A DNA stretch of 64,000 nucleotides. Origin: Bacteroidetes bacterium 37-13 (GTDB taxonomy: Bacteria; Bacteroidota; Bacteroidia; Chitinophagales; LD1). The stretch is taken from NCBI GenBank assembly GCA_001897535.1, contig MKTC01000007.1, forward strand, positions 124,001-188,000. Direction: 5' to 3'. Both the position numbers and the translations under genes were made by a program. The stretch's first letter is position 1, and every line of letters starts with the position of its first letter. The notes under the pieces were generated by a model. It did not search any database. It saw only the letters and a program-made list of their open reading frames with translations, and was not told where the DNA came from. Below, in pieces: positions 17,388 to 26,085 of the stretch.

Positions 17388-19811
17388 TTACTTAAATACT
17401 ATCGTCATTTCAACTCTGCGGTTTTTTTGCTTGCCTTCTTTCGTTTTATTATCTGCTATTGGTTTAGTATCACCATAGCCTGCGGTTTCTAATTTAGATC
17501 CATCAACACCTTTTCCTATCAAATATCTTTTTACCGCTTCTGCACGTTTTTGAGAAAGCACTAAATTGTTTTCCGGCTTACCATCGCTATCGGTGTGTCC
17601 CTCAATTTGTAGCCCATAATTTGGCTTGCTAACTAATAGACTTGCTAAACTATTTAGAGAAATATAGCTCGTTTTCCGTATCACATCTTTCCCTGTTTCA
17701 AACTCTAAATTTTCAAAAGCATACTTAATAATTTCCAACTCTTTTTTAGCCAACTTGGGGCAGCCTTTATTGTCTTTATCTCCAAATACAGTTGGGCAAT
17801 CATCATCTTTATCTAATACACCATCGCCATCGGTATCTTTGTAAGGGCAACCTTTATTTTCACTTGGTCCTGCCTCACGAGGGCAATCATCTTCGTTATC
17901 ATACAAACCATCACCATCGCTATCAGGGCAGCCTTTGTGTGCAATATCGCCAGGCACATCAACACATGCATCATCTTTATCTGCCACGCCATCGCCATCT
18001 CTATCAGGACAGCCTATTAAAGCTACTGTTCCAGCTTCAGTTGGGCAATCGTCATCTTTATCTGCAATTCCATCGCCATCAGTATCGGGGCAGCCTTTAA
18101 GTTCTGCCAATCCTTTTTCGTCTGGGCAATCGTCATTCATATCGTAAACACCATCGCCATCTCTATCAGGGCAACCTTGCGTGGCTCTCGGACCAGGATT
18201 ATCAGGACATTTATCTTCTGTATCGGTAATGCCATCACCATCTTTATCAGGACAACCTCTTGTTTCCCAAGTTCCTTTCACTTTCTTACATTCATCTAAT
18301 CTATTAGAAACAAAATCTTTATCTCTATCGCGGTGTTTGCGTGGAAGAATCGGAATTTTTAAAGCCACATGTACATCTGCATTATACATAAACTTTTTAG
18401 CACCCATTAAACCTAATAAATCGCTTGTGCCAATAATAAGCGGTCCAATTCTTACAGTTGTTCCAAAACCTACATTACCCAGCACATCACAAGAAACCGG
18501 AAGATACAAACCAAAATAAGTCCAATCTAAATGTGGGGTGAATGAAAAAGTTGTAATGTGGTGAACACTTCTATCGGGATTCATTCTTGGAGCTACACTT
18601 GCCAATGCGTGAATACCAAAGAAATGAACCGGATTATAGTCTATCCAAAAATTAAAACGGGTTGGCAGCCACATGGTGTATGTAGATTTAGTTGGCTTTA
18701 AAATAAAACCCGGAGTTGAACGAATAGTATCTCCAATACTTTGCAAACCATCATTAGCATTAAAATCTTTCACATACCAATCTAATTTTTTTACCTCAAA
18801 ATTATAGCTGTATTCCGAACGCTTAAAACGTACTCTGCCTAAATCGGTCATTGAAAAACCAGCTTGGATAGTGTATAAACTTTTGCCTACATCATACCAT
18901 TCTTTACCATCCATTTTATATAAATACTTATCGCGCTTTGGTCGCCATTCATAAACTGCTGCAATATCACCAGCAGCAGAAAATCCTCCATCTTTTACTT
19001 TGAATAAATCTTTTACATAATTACCAACATCACCTCCTTTATCATCACTAAAATATTCTTTAGAAGTTGGCGCAAAAGAATTTACATCTAAATTAGCCGA
19101 AGTATTGTAGATAGAAAGTGTATCGTAGTTTTGCCAACGATAATTCAAATCTTTCATTACTACATTTCCACTAATTACTGCTTGAATAAACTTTAAAGTT
19201 CCGCCTACTTTTACATAATGATCGCCTTTGTTGTAAACTTCACGCGAGTAGGTTATGCCATAATCTAACCAGCTCATTGCTTGAATGCTTAAATTCTTCT
19301 CGTGCATTTCTAAATAATTGAAATGCGAAATAGAATCTGATTTATAGCCAACACCCCAATAAGCAATACGAGCAAATTTTTCACTCATATTATCGGCATT
19401 CACAACGGTGTTTATATTCCATGTAAAAGCTAAAGCATTTTTATGGTTTTCTTTCTTTTTACCAAAGGTGAACATAAAAGAAAGCGGTCCTTGAATTTGC
19501 GTACCTACATAAATGTTTTTCTTTTTGCCATTTACGCGCTCCCGCATATAAGTTTCCTGAAAATTAAGATCTGAATTGATGTAGTTCTTCTTCAAAAACG
19601 TTTTGGGATCTATACCTACATAGTTATTGCTGAGAGTAGTTCCTAAACCAATAATTGTCATATCAAAGCGATGGCGGTCTCCTGCAATTGCCGGATTGAA
19701 ACCAACATTGGTAACTCCACCATACTGGCTGGCTCTAAGCCCTAAAAAGTATTGAGAAAAGGAAAAAATAGACGAGCAAGTAATAATTACTGAAAGTAGG
19801 ACTTTCTTCAT
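17388..19811 (-). CDS. OmpA-family outer membrane protein with thrombospondin type-3 repeats
   Basis: An 807-residue exported protein. The start at 19809-19811 (MKKVLLSVIITCSS) is chosen because the upstream in-frame ATG at 19832 lies inside an exact -7 box (19830-19837) and the signal peptide begins here. After the signal peptide comes a beta-strand-rich region of about 480 residues (probably DUF5723-like, low certainty). Residues 495-685 hold seven 27-residue thrombospondin type-3 units of the form DxDGDGxxDxxDxCP, the first degenerate, which bind calcium. The last 120 residues are a peptidoglycan-binding OmpA domain (IEGHTDSDG, LSQKRAEAVKRYL, GYGDTKP, NRRVEM). It probably ties the outer membrane to the cell wall. 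Confidence 0.9.
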   Translation of the reverse strand: MKKVLLSVIITCSSIFSFSQYFLGLRASQYGGVTNVGFNPAIAGDRHRFDMTIIGLGTTLSNNYVGIDPKTFLKKNYINSDLNFQETYMRERVNGKKKNIYVGTQIQGPLSFMFTFGKKKENHKNALAFTWNINTVVNADNMSEKFARIAYWGVGYKSDSISHFNYLEMHEKNLSIQAMSWLDYGITYSREVYNKGDHYVKVGGTLKFIQAVISGNVVMKDLNYRWQNYDTLSIYNTSANLDVNSFAPTSKEYFSDDKGGDVGNYVKDLFKVKDGGFSAAGDIAAVYEWRPKRDKYLYKMDGKEWYDVGKSLYTIQAGFSMTDLGRVRFKRSEYSYNFEVKKLDWYVKDFNANDGLQSIGDTIRSTPGFILKPTKSTYTMWLPTRFNFWIDYNPVHFFGIHALASVAPRMNPDRSVHHITTFSFTPHLDWTYFGLYLPVSCDVLGNVGFGTTVRIGPLIIGTSDLLGLMGAKKFMYNADVHVALKIPILPRKHRDRDKDFVSNRLDECKKVKGTWETRGCPDKDGDGITDTEDKCPDNPGPRATQGCPDRDGDGVYDMNDDCPDEKGLAELKGCPDTDGDGIADKDDDCPTEAGTVALIGCPDRDGDGVADKDDACVDVPGDIAHKGCPDSDGDGLYDNEDDCPREAGPSENKGCPYKDTDGDGVLDKDDDCPTVFGDKDNKGCPKLAKKELEIIKYAFENLEFETGKDVIRKTSYISLNSLASLLVSKPNYGLQIEGHTDSDGKPENNLVLSQKRAEAVKRYLIGKGVDGSKLETAGYGDTKPIADNKTKEGKQKNRRVEMTIVFK
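17757..18329 (-). repeat. 81-bp tandem repeats encoding calcium-binding type-3 units
   Basis: Seven consecutive units of 81 bases (the last 87) encode the DxDGDGxxDxxDxCP repeats of the OmpA protein. Units differ by scattered substitutions, mostly at loop residues, while Asp, Gly and Cys codons are kept. Confidence 0.9.
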
Positions 19812-19829
19812 GCGCAATAGTTTGTTTGG

Positions 19830-19837
19830 CAAATATA
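19830..19837 (-). promoter_or_regulatory. -7 box (TATATTTG) of the OmpA gene
   Basis: Exact TAnnTTTG on the minus strand, 18 bases upstream of the ATG at 19811. It excludes the in-frame ATG at 19832 as a start. The remaining 270 bases up to 20108 are an AT-rich divergent spacer in which I see no further gene. Confidence 0.5.
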
Positions 19838-20039
19838 GATTTTAATTTCTTCGCCTTAAAAAATCATAATAAATAATTGGAGCAATTCTAATTTCAGTTT
19901 TCAATCGCGAAATTTACTCCATAAAGAAATTACTCAATTAGAAAATTAGAACAGTAGAAATTCATTTTATTAAGTTTGTATTAAACCCAAATCTGAAATA
20001 GAATTTTCGTTTCTAAAAAAAATAATTTCAATTTAGTTT

Positions 20040-20068
20040 TTGTAATTTTGAATAGAGTATTTCCTTTG
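20040..20068 (+). promoter_or_regulatory. Possible promoter of the acidic protein/B12-domain operon
   Basis: TTG at 20040-20042, 18-base spacer, TTCCTTTG at 20061-20068 (one mismatch to TAnnTTTG), 40 bases before the ATG. Confidence 0.35.
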
Positions 20069-20108
20069 CAAACAATACATTTTTAAGAACCAAATCAAAC
20101 ACAGTTTT

Positions 20109-20426
20109 ATGCCACGTAAAAAGAAACAAAAAGAAGAGGACGAAGAATTAGAATTAACCAACGAAGAAGAAGAAACAGAGGAGGATGTAGATTTTGAAGA
20201 TTCGTATGAAAATGCTTCGGAAGAAGAGGAAGAAGTTGATGAACCTTCGGAAGATGATTTAAAATCTATGGAAGGAATGGAAGAGTTTGATGATATGATT
20301 GAACAACGCTCTTCAAGCAGAGGTCGCGCAAAAAAATCTAAAGGCGATGATGACGATTTAGGTTTCGATGATTTCGGAAACGATTTCAACGATAGCTTTG
20401 ATGATGATTTTGATGACGATTACTAA
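20109..20426 (+). CDS. Acidic, disordered hypothetical protein
   Basis: A 105-residue protein of extreme composition. It begins with a basic patch (MPRKKKQK), continues as Glu/Asp runs to about residue 70, has a short basic linker (SSSRGRAKKSKG) and ends in an aspartate/phenylalanine-rich tail (DDDDLGFDDFGNDFNDSFDD). No fold or known family is recognised; it should be disordered. The plus frame is chosen over the overlapping minus-strand serine-rich frame because the plus ORF has its own leader and stops three bases before the B12-binding gene, forming an operon. Acidic tails of this kind often bind basic proteins or act as chaperone tails; that is speculation. Confidence 0.65.
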   Translation: MPRKKKQKEEDEELELTNEEEETEEDVDFEDSYENASEEEEEVDEPSEDDLKSMEGMEEFDDMIEQRSSSRGRAKKSKGDDDDLGFDDFGNDFNDSFDDDFDDDY

Positions 20427-20429
20427 ACT

Positions 20430-20837
20430 ATGAAAAGACCAATTCGGGTTTTAGTTGCAAAAGTTGGTTTAGATGGCCACGACCGAGGAGCAAAAGTAAT
20501 TGCTACGGCACTTAAAGATGCAGGAATGGAAGTGATTTATACCGGTTTGCGCCAAACACCTGAAATGGTTGTGAACACAGCTTTACAAGAAGATGTTGAT
20601 GCAATTGGAGTAAGTATTTTATCGGGAGCTCACATGACTGTTTTTCCAAAAATTCTTGACCAATTAAAAGAAAAACATCTTGAACATGTTTTAGTTACCG
20701 GAGGCGGTATTATTCCTGATAGCGATGCCGAAAAACTTTATGAAATGGGTTGTGGCAAATTATTTTCGCCAGGAACTCCAACCATAAAAGTTGCAGAATA
20801 CATTCAACAACAAGTTGCACAAAACAGAACTGCCTAA
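20430..20837 (+). CDS. Stand-alone cobalamin (B12)-binding domain protein
   Basis: A 135-residue protein equal to the C-terminal B12-binding domain of methylmalonyl-CoA mutase. The cobalt-ligating motif D15-G-H17-D-R-G20 (DxHxxG) is intact, as are the SILSGAH segment and the VTGGGIIP loop that wraps the nucleotide tail. As a separate subunit it would work with a large mutase subunit encoded elsewhere, or with another adenosylcobalamin enzyme. It follows the acidic protein gene after three bases and ends before a strong terminator (20877-20907). Confidence 0.88.
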   Translation: MKRPIRVLVAKVGLDGHDRGAKVIATALKDAGMEVIYTGLRQTPEMVVNTALQEDVDAIGVSILSGAHMTVFPKILDQLKEKHLEHVLVTGGGIIPDSDAEKLYEMGCGKLFSPGTPTIKVAEYIQQQVAQNRTA

Positions 20838-20876
20838 AAAAAGATTAAACAACTTTCTTTCTACTAACTAAATAAG

Positions 20877-20915
20877 ATGCTCATTTCAACCTTTACGAAA
20901 TGAGCATTTTTGTTT
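20877..20915 (+). terminator. Intrinsic terminator after the B12-domain gene
   Basis: A perfect 11-base stem, atgctcatttc (20877-20887) and gaaatgagcat (20897-20907), with a nine-base loop and a following T-rich run. The next promoter's -7 box starts only about a dozen bases later. Confidence 0.9.
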
Positions 20916-20918
20916 TTG

Positions 20919-20926
20919 TACCTTTG
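20919..20926 (+). promoter_or_regulatory. -7 box (TACCTTTG) of the PNGase F-like gene
   Basis: Exact TAnnTTTG ending seven bases before the ATG at 20934, directly downstream of the terminator's T run. No TTG at the expected -33 distance; that position falls inside the terminator stem. Confidence 0.5.
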
Positions 20927-20933
20927 CCTTTGT

Positions 20934-23174
20934 ATGAAGAACTTATTTCCTCTACTTTTACTTTTATTCTTTACTGCAAGCACTTTTGCAGCAACCGGAG
21001 ATACCATTAAAATTAGCGCGCACAACAAAACTGCAATGACCTGGTATGGGAATTACGATACCGTTGCAGTGTTCCCATCGGCCACAAAAAAATATAACCG
21101 AATTATTATGCACTACACTTTGGGTTGCCCAAGCAGCGGTTGTTCACCTTGGGATTACACTACCCAAATTTTTTTGATGAAAAAAACCGGAGCTATTGAC
21201 TCTACTTTAAAACTAATTCCAAATTTTACGGTAAACGGAAACACCGTTGATACATTTATTTATAGCGCTACGCCAACTATTAAAACAGAATTTAATAACA
21301 CAAATAAGACAACCGATACACTTGCTGCCGATTCTTTTTTTGTGCGCGTTTTTTCTGATACTACTTCACCATTGGCACAAACAGATTCTTTTACAGCATG
21401 GAGCGCAAATTATTTCAACTACATATTTGATACCACAGGAACAAAAATAGATTCGTTTTGGGTTGCTGCAACTGATACAAAATATGTTTACAAAACAACT
21501 ACTTACAATAAATTTCAGGTGCTTGAACCTTATGAATTAGGTAGAGTAATTACTCCTTACGCCAATAATTTTCCAAAAACTTGGACTAACGAATACCGAT
21601 TCGATGTAACAGATTTTGCGCCTTTACTTCACGATACTGTTCAACTACGGGCATTTTACAGCGGTTGGAGCAGCGGCTTCACCGTTTCGCTTAGCTTCGA
21701 TTTAGTTGAAGGAACTCCCGCCCGCGAAGTGCGCTCAGTTCATAACTTATATAACAATAATTACAGTTTTGGAGATCCAAATAATCCGTTGGAAAATCAA
21801 TTGACTGCAAAGAATATTTCACTTGCAGGAAACGAAACCCAAGCTAAACTTCGCTTTACACCAACAGGACACGGTTTTGGTGCAGAAAATACCGATAACT
21901 GTGCCGAGTTTTGCGATAAAACTTATGATGTAATGATAAACAATGCCATGATTGCAACAGAACATATCTGGCGCGATGATTGCGGCATGAATCCAATTAT
22001 GCACCAACCCGGAACTTGGCTTATTGATCGCGCCAACTGGTGTCCGGGTGCAAAAGGTATAACTCAAGAATTTGAACTTACACCTTTCATAAACGGAAGT
22101 GGTTTTTCTATCCAAGTTACTCCCGAGCCATACACAGATTTAGACCCGGCAGGAATGAACCCAACTTATACCATTTATTCGCAAGTAATTACTTATGGAA
22201 GCAACAACTTTAATTTAGATGCTTCTATCGAAGATGTAATTGCGCCTAATTCTCACGATGCACACAAACGATTTAACCCAATTTGCGCCAACCCAAAAGT
22301 AATTATCAAAAACAACGGAAGCACAGCTCTCACTTCAGCACGCATTTATTATGGAATTGAAGGTAAAGAACTCTTTTTTTACGACTGGCAAGGCAGTTTA
22401 GATTTTGATAGAACTGAAACCGTTTCGCTGCCTTACAGAGTAATTAGCGATACTGCACACAAAACTTTTAAAGTTTGGATTGCCAAACCAAATAATGCCC
22501 CAAATGATGATTATAAATGGAACGACACACTTCATGTTGAAACATTGGTTGCTCCTCGCTACGACAGCACTTTCAACTTTGTTTTAAAAACTAATAAAGA
22601 TTATACCGAAACATCTTGGTTCATCAACGATGATATGGGAAATACTTTATTTCAAAACGATACACTTGCTGCAAGCAAAGTTTACACTTACCCAATTCAA
22701 CTTACAGAAGGTTGTTACCAATTTGTGCTAAACGATGCAGGAAAAGACGGACTCAGTTTCTTTGCAAACCAATCGGGAACTGGTTATGCACGTTTCACAA
22801 AGTATCCGTCAAATGCAGTTTTTAGAACTTTTGAACCAGACTTTGGCACTCAAATTTCGCAGCAATTTATTATTGGAAATCCACCTATTTTTGTGCGAAA
22901 TGCCATAAATGAAATTAAGCCAATTAAAACGCTGAATTTATTTCCAAATCCGACACAAAACATGTTCACTTTAGAACTTTCACTTCAAAAAAACATGCCG
23001 CTTCAAATAGATTTACAAAACAACTTAGGAGAAAAAGTAAAAACTGTATTTCGCGGAAATGGTGAAAATTTTGCCCTGCCGGTTGAAGTTGGAGAACTTG
23101 GACAAGGAATTTATTTCTTAATTATTTCTGGCAAAGATTTTAAGGAAGTGAGAAAAGTTACTATTATTAGATAA
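20934..23174 (+). CDS. PNGase F-like domain protein, T9SS type A cargo
   Basis: A 746-residue secreted protein. The start at 20934 (MKNLFPLLLLLFFTAS) is preferred; the upstream in-frame ATG at 20910 is inside the terminator tail. After the signal peptide the segments GCPSSGCSPWDY, ELGRVITPY, FDVTDFAPLL and RAFYSGWSSGF resemble the two jelly-roll domains of peptide-N-glycosidase F relatives, which include enzymes and non-catalytic surface proteins. The last 80 residues (NLFPNPTQNMFTLEL to GIYFLIISGKDFKEVRKVTIIR) form a type A sorting domain that targets the protein through the T9SS to the cell surface. Glycosidase activity is not established from sequence. Confidence 0.82.
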   Translation: MKNLFPLLLLLFFTASTFAATGDTIKISAHNKTAMTWYGNYDTVAVFPSATKKYNRIIMHYTLGCPSSGCSPWDYTTQIFLMKKTGAIDSTLKLIPNFTVNGNTVDTFIYSATPTIKTEFNNTNKTTDTLAADSFFVRVFSDTTSPLAQTDSFTAWSANYFNYIFDTTGTKIDSFWVAATDTKYVYKTTTYNKFQVLEPYELGRVITPYANNFPKTWTNEYRFDVTDFAPLLHDTVQLRAFYSGWSSGFTVSLSFDLVEGTPAREVRSVHNLYNNNYSFGDPNNPLENQLTAKNISLAGNETQAKLRFTPTGHGFGAENTDNCAEFCDKTYDVMINNAMIATEHIWRDDCGMNPIMHQPGTWLIDRANWCPGAKGITQEFELTPFINGSGFSIQVTPEPYTDLDPAGMNPTYTIYSQVITYGSNNFNLDASIEDVIAPNSHDAHKRFNPICANPKVIIKNNGSTALTSARIYYGIEGKELFFYDWQGSLDFDRTETVSLPYRVISDTAHKTFKVWIAKPNNAPNDDYKWNDTLHVETLVAPRYDSTFNFVLKTNKDYTETSWFINDDMGNTLFQNDTLAASKVYTYPIQLTEGCYQFVLNDAGKDGLSFFANQSGTGYARFTKYPSNAVFRTFEPDFGTQISQQFIIGNPPIFVRNAINEIKPIKTLNLFPNPTQNMFTLELSLQKNMPLQIDLQNNLGEKVKTVFRGNGENFALPVEVGELGQGIYFLIISGKDFKEVRKVTIIR

Positions 23175-23188
23175 AGTTTTAAAAGAAA

Positions 23189-23494
23189 ATGGTAAGCGAA
23201 AAAATTACGGTTGAAGACATCATAAAAAAAGCGCAACTCGTAAAAAAGCGATTTCAGGAAATGCAGTACAACATTTCTAAATTAGAAATTGAACTCGCCA
23301 ACGCAAAAAAACTTTTGAAAGAACAAGAAGAAATTAATTTCACTTTAGGTGAAGAAATAAAAATGTTTAAGTTAGCGCATCGTTTAACGGAAACAAGCGC
23401 AGAAGAAAAAGGAGAACTGAAGCAAAAAATAAACGAAATTATTCGCTCAGTTGACCTTTGCATAGCGCAGTTATCGGAAGAAAATGGAAACTAA
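23189..23494 (+). CDS. Short coiled-coil protein upstream of zapA
   Basis: A 101-residue, almost wholly helical protein with heptad-like spacing of Leu/Ile (ISKLEIELANAKKLLKEQEE, FTLGEEIKMFKL, ELKQKINEIIRSVDLCIAQL). No database family is recognised. It overlaps zapA by 11 bases, so the two are translationally coupled. By size, shape and context it could be a partner of ZapA at the FtsZ ring, playing the part ZapB plays in enterobacteria; that is inference from context, not homology. It follows the PNGase-like gene by 14 bases on the same strand. Confidence 0.8.
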   Translation: MVSEKITVEDIIKKAQLVKKRFQEMQYNISKLEIELANAKKLLKEQEEINFTLGEEIKMFKLAHRLTETSAEEKGELKQKINEIIRSVDLCIAQLSEENGN

Positions 23495-23783
23495 CGAAAC
23501 GTTGCAACATATTCAAGTGCTAATAGCCGGAAGGCAATATCCTTTAAAAATTCGTAAAGGAGAAGAGGAAAAAGTGCAGCGTGCCGTGAGTTTAATAAAT
23601 GATAAATTGAATGAATACCAAACAACCTTTGCCGGAAAAGACCGACAAGATTATTTGGCAATGTGTGTGTTAATGCTTGCCGTAGAGCACGAAACACAAA
23701 AATCGGTAAACATTCATCAAAAAATAGATGAGAGCAAGCAACTTTCTGAAATTAATGAACTGCTAAACGCAGTATTGTCATAG
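23484..23783 (+). CDS. zapA: Cell division protein ZapA
   Basis: A 99-residue protein of the ZapA family, which bundles FtsZ filaments at mid-cell. The N-terminal head has IQVLIAGRQYPLKIRKGEEEKVQRAVSLINDKL, and the segment DRQDYLAMCVLMLAVEH matches the conserved D-x-L-x-x-A-x-N/M-x-A region. The C-terminus is a short coiled coil for dimerisation. It overlaps the preceding coiled-coil gene and is followed after 177 bases by rny. Confidence 0.88.
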   Translation: METNETLQHIQVLIAGRQYPLKIRKGEEEKVQRAVSLINDKLNEYQTTFAGKDRQDYLAMCVLMLAVEHETQKSVNIHQKIDESKQLSEINELLNAVLS

Positions 23784-23863
23784 TCGTATTCTTCCCATTT
23801 CTGCATCTAAAAATGATGCTATTCTGCTTTTTTCTACGTTAATCTTTAGGGTAAACTATTTTA

Positions 23864-23896
23864 GCAAAACTGTAATTTTCAAAAAATTACTTTTGC
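23864..23896 (+). other. Hairpin in the zapA-rny spacer overlapping a -7 box
   Basis: A 13-base-pair interrupted stem: gcaaaa (23864-23869) with ttttgc (23891-23896) and gtaattt (23872-23878) with aaattac (23884-23890), a two-base bulge and five-base loop. TACTTTTG (23888-23895), an exact -7 box and candidate rny promoter, is inside the right arm. A second small hairpin (gcatc/gatgc, 23803-23819) lies upstream. The 177-base spacer could alternatively carry a small RNA. Confidence 0.4.
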
Positions 23897-23960
23897 CGTT
23901 TAGTTTAAATTAAAACAGAAAAACTATTTTATTATATAAATACAAACCAACAGAAACAAC

Positions 23961-25580
23961 ATGATGTACGTCATAGCCGCAATAGTAGCGGCATTAGCAG
24001 GTGTGGCAGTTGGCTTTTTTATAGGCAAATCGAGCAGCAAAAGCGCAGTTGAAAAAATTGAAGCCGAAGCAAAAGAATCAGCCTCTAAAAAGTTAGCTGA
24101 CGCAGAAAAGAAAGTAAGCGATGCCAAATCGCAAGCTGAAAAAATAATTTCAGATGCACAACGCAATGCTGAAAACAATAAAAAAGATAAAATGCTTGAA
24201 GCAAAAGAGCATTTTATACAACTAAAAACAAAGCACGAAAGTGAAGTTTTAGACCGAAACAAAAAACTTACCGAACGCGAAACCAGCCTAAAAAATCAAC
24301 AACAAGAACTTTCAAAAGCACAAGGCGAAGTATCAAAAAAAGAGAAAGAAGTTGAGCGCTACCGCGAAAATGTAATTGCACAACTTGAACAACTAAATAC
24401 TAAACGCGAACAATTAGAAAAAAGCCACGAAATATTTGTTCAAAAACTCGAACAAATAAGTTCTTTATCTAAAGAAGATGCCAAACGCGAGTTGGTAGAA
24501 AGCATGAAAAAAGCAGCAGAAACTGAAGCACTTGCTTTCGTGAAAAACTCAATGGATGAAGCTAAATCTAAAGCAAACAAAGAAGCAAAACGCATTCTAA
24601 TTCAAACCATACAAAGAACAGCTTCTGAGGTAACAATCGAAAATACGGTAAGCGTTTTCAACTTAGATAGCGATGAACAAAAAGGACAAATTATTGGTAG
24701 AGAAGGAAGAAATATTCGCGCATTAGAAGCCGCCACAGGTTGCGAATTTGTGGTGGACGATACACCTGAAGCACTTATTATCTCCGGCTTTGACCCAATA
24801 AGAAGAGAAATTGCACGACTAAGTTTGCAACGCTTAGTTACCGATGGCAGAATTCACCCAGCAAGAATAGAAGAAGTGGTAGGCAAAACCACTAAACAAC
24901 TGAACGAACATATCTTAGAAATTGGTGAAAGAACGGTGATAGATTTAGGTATTCAAGGTATGCACCAAGAATTGATTCGCTATGTTGGCAGAATGCGTTT
25001 TCGCTCATCTTATGGACAAAACTTATTGCAGCACAGCCGCGAAGTAGCCAATCTTTGCGCCACAATGGCATCGGAATTAGGATTGAACCCTAAGTTAGCA
25101 AAACGTGCCGGATTGCTTCACGATATTGGAAAAGTGCCTGATGAAGAAAGTGAATTGAGCCACGCTCTTTTGGGCGCAAAAATATGTGAGAAATATGGCG
25201 AACATCCTTCGGTGATAAACGCAGTTGGTGCGCACCACGATGAAATGGAAATGAAATTTGTAATTTCTCCATTAGTGCAAATTGCCGACTCTATTAGCGG
25301 AGCAAGACCAGGCGCACGCAGAGAAATAATGGAAGGCTATTTACAACGTATTAAAGATTTAGAAAGCCTTGCCATAAGTTTTGAAGGTGTAGAAAAAGCC
25401 TATGCTATTCAAGCCGGAAGAGAATTGCGCGTGATTGTAGAAGCCGATAAAGTTGATGATAAAAAGAGCGAAGAACTTTCATTTGTAATTTCTCAAAAAA
25501 TTGAGAAAGAAATGACCTATCCGGGGCAGGTAAAAGTTACTGTAATAAGAGAAAAGCGCAGTGTGAGTGTAGCTCGATAA
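23961..25580 (+). CDS. rny: Ribonuclease Y
   Basis: A 539-residue membrane-anchored endoribonuclease that starts mRNA decay. Order of parts: one transmembrane helix (3-21), a long charged coiled coil (25-210), a KH RNA-binding domain with GREGRN (246-251), and an HD phosphohydrolase domain with H358, the H387-D388 pair and HH425-426. Length is typical. The ATG at 23961 is followed directly by a second ATG; either could be used. A strong terminator follows 27 bases after the stop. Confidence 0.97.
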   Translation: MMYVIAAIVAALAGVAVGFFIGKSSSKSAVEKIEAEAKESASKKLADAEKKVSDAKSQAEKIISDAQRNAENNKKDKMLEAKEHFIQLKTKHESEVLDRNKKLTERETSLKNQQQELSKAQGEVSKKEKEVERYRENVIAQLEQLNTKREQLEKSHEIFVQKLEQISSLSKEDAKRELVESMKKAAETEALAFVKNSMDEAKSKANKEAKRILIQTIQRTASEVTIENTVSVFNLDSDEQKGQIIGREGRNIRALEAATGCEFVVDDTPEALIISGFDPIRREIARLSLQRLVTDGRIHPARIEEVVGKTTKQLNEHILEIGERTVIDLGIQGMHQELIRYVGRMRFRSSYGQNLLQHSREVANLCATMASELGLNPKLAKRAGLLHDIGKVPDEESELSHALLGAKICEKYGEHPSVINAVGAHHDEMEMKFVISPLVQIADSISGARPGARREIMEGYLQRIKDLESLAISFEGVEKAYAIQAGRELRVIVEADKVDDKKSEELSFVISQKIEKEMTYPGQVKVTVIREKRSVSVAR

Positions 25581-25606
25581 AAAATAAATTTTTTAAATTA
25601 AAAGAG

Positions 25607-25637
25607 AAAAGAGGCAATTTGCATTGCCTCTTTTTTT
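25607..25637 (+). terminator. Intrinsic terminator of rny
   Basis: A 12-base stem, aaaagaggcaat and attgcctctttt, around a four-base loop (ttgc), ending in a run of seven T. Confidence 0.9.
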
Positions 25638-25658
25638 GTTCAGAAAATCATTGAAAAA

Positions 25659-25991
25659 ATGAAAACAATTTTACTGCTCATTGCATCTAATATTTTTATG
25701 ACTTTTGCATGGTATGGGCATTTAAAGTTTAAAGAAGTTACGCTCTGGAAAGTAATTTTGGTGAGTTGGCTTATTGCATTTTTTGAATACTGCTTGCAAG
25801 TGCCGGCAAACAGAATCGGCTACGGAACTTTCACGGCAACACAACTTAAAATAATTCAGGAGGTGATTACACTAGGTGTTTTTGTGATTTTTAGTTTGCT
25901 CTACCTTAACGAAACTTTTAAATGGAATTATGCTGTTTCGTTTCTCTTTATCATTGGTGCAGTTTACTTTGCTTTTGCCAAGTTTGAGTGA
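25659..25991 (+). CDS. DMT-superfamily DUF486 membrane protein
   Basis: A 110-residue protein with four hydrophobic helices. The family pattern is clear: TFAWYGHLKFK in the first helix, then VSWLIAFFEYCLQVPANRIGYG and QLKIIQEVITLGVF. DUF486 proteins resemble small multidrug-resistance transporters but have no assigned substrate. The gene stands alone after the rny terminator. The 94 bases to the next gene show no recognisable promoter match. Confidence 0.88.
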   Translation: MKTILLLIASNIFMTFAWYGHLKFKEVTLWKVILVSWLIAFFEYCLQVPANRIGYGTFTATQLKIIQEVITLGVFVIFSLLYLNETFKWNYAVSFLFIIGAVYFAFAKFE

Positions 25992-26085
25992 GAAAATTCT
26001 CTTTACGAATGAAGCGGTGAAAAAGTTGCACTATTTTTTCAACATCTAAACACTTAGTGTTATATTCACGCTCCAATTTTAATAC

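Noticed and set aside
17757-18329. Regular tandem repeats resembling a CRISPR-like array
   Set aside because: The 81-base units are coding, in frame and translate to calcium-binding type-3 repeats of the OmpA protein; there are no unique spacers.
20033-20389. Serine-rich 118-codon minus-strand ORF
   Set aside because: It is the antisense shadow of the Asp/Glu-rich plus-strand gene, whose stop is spaced three bases from the next gene.
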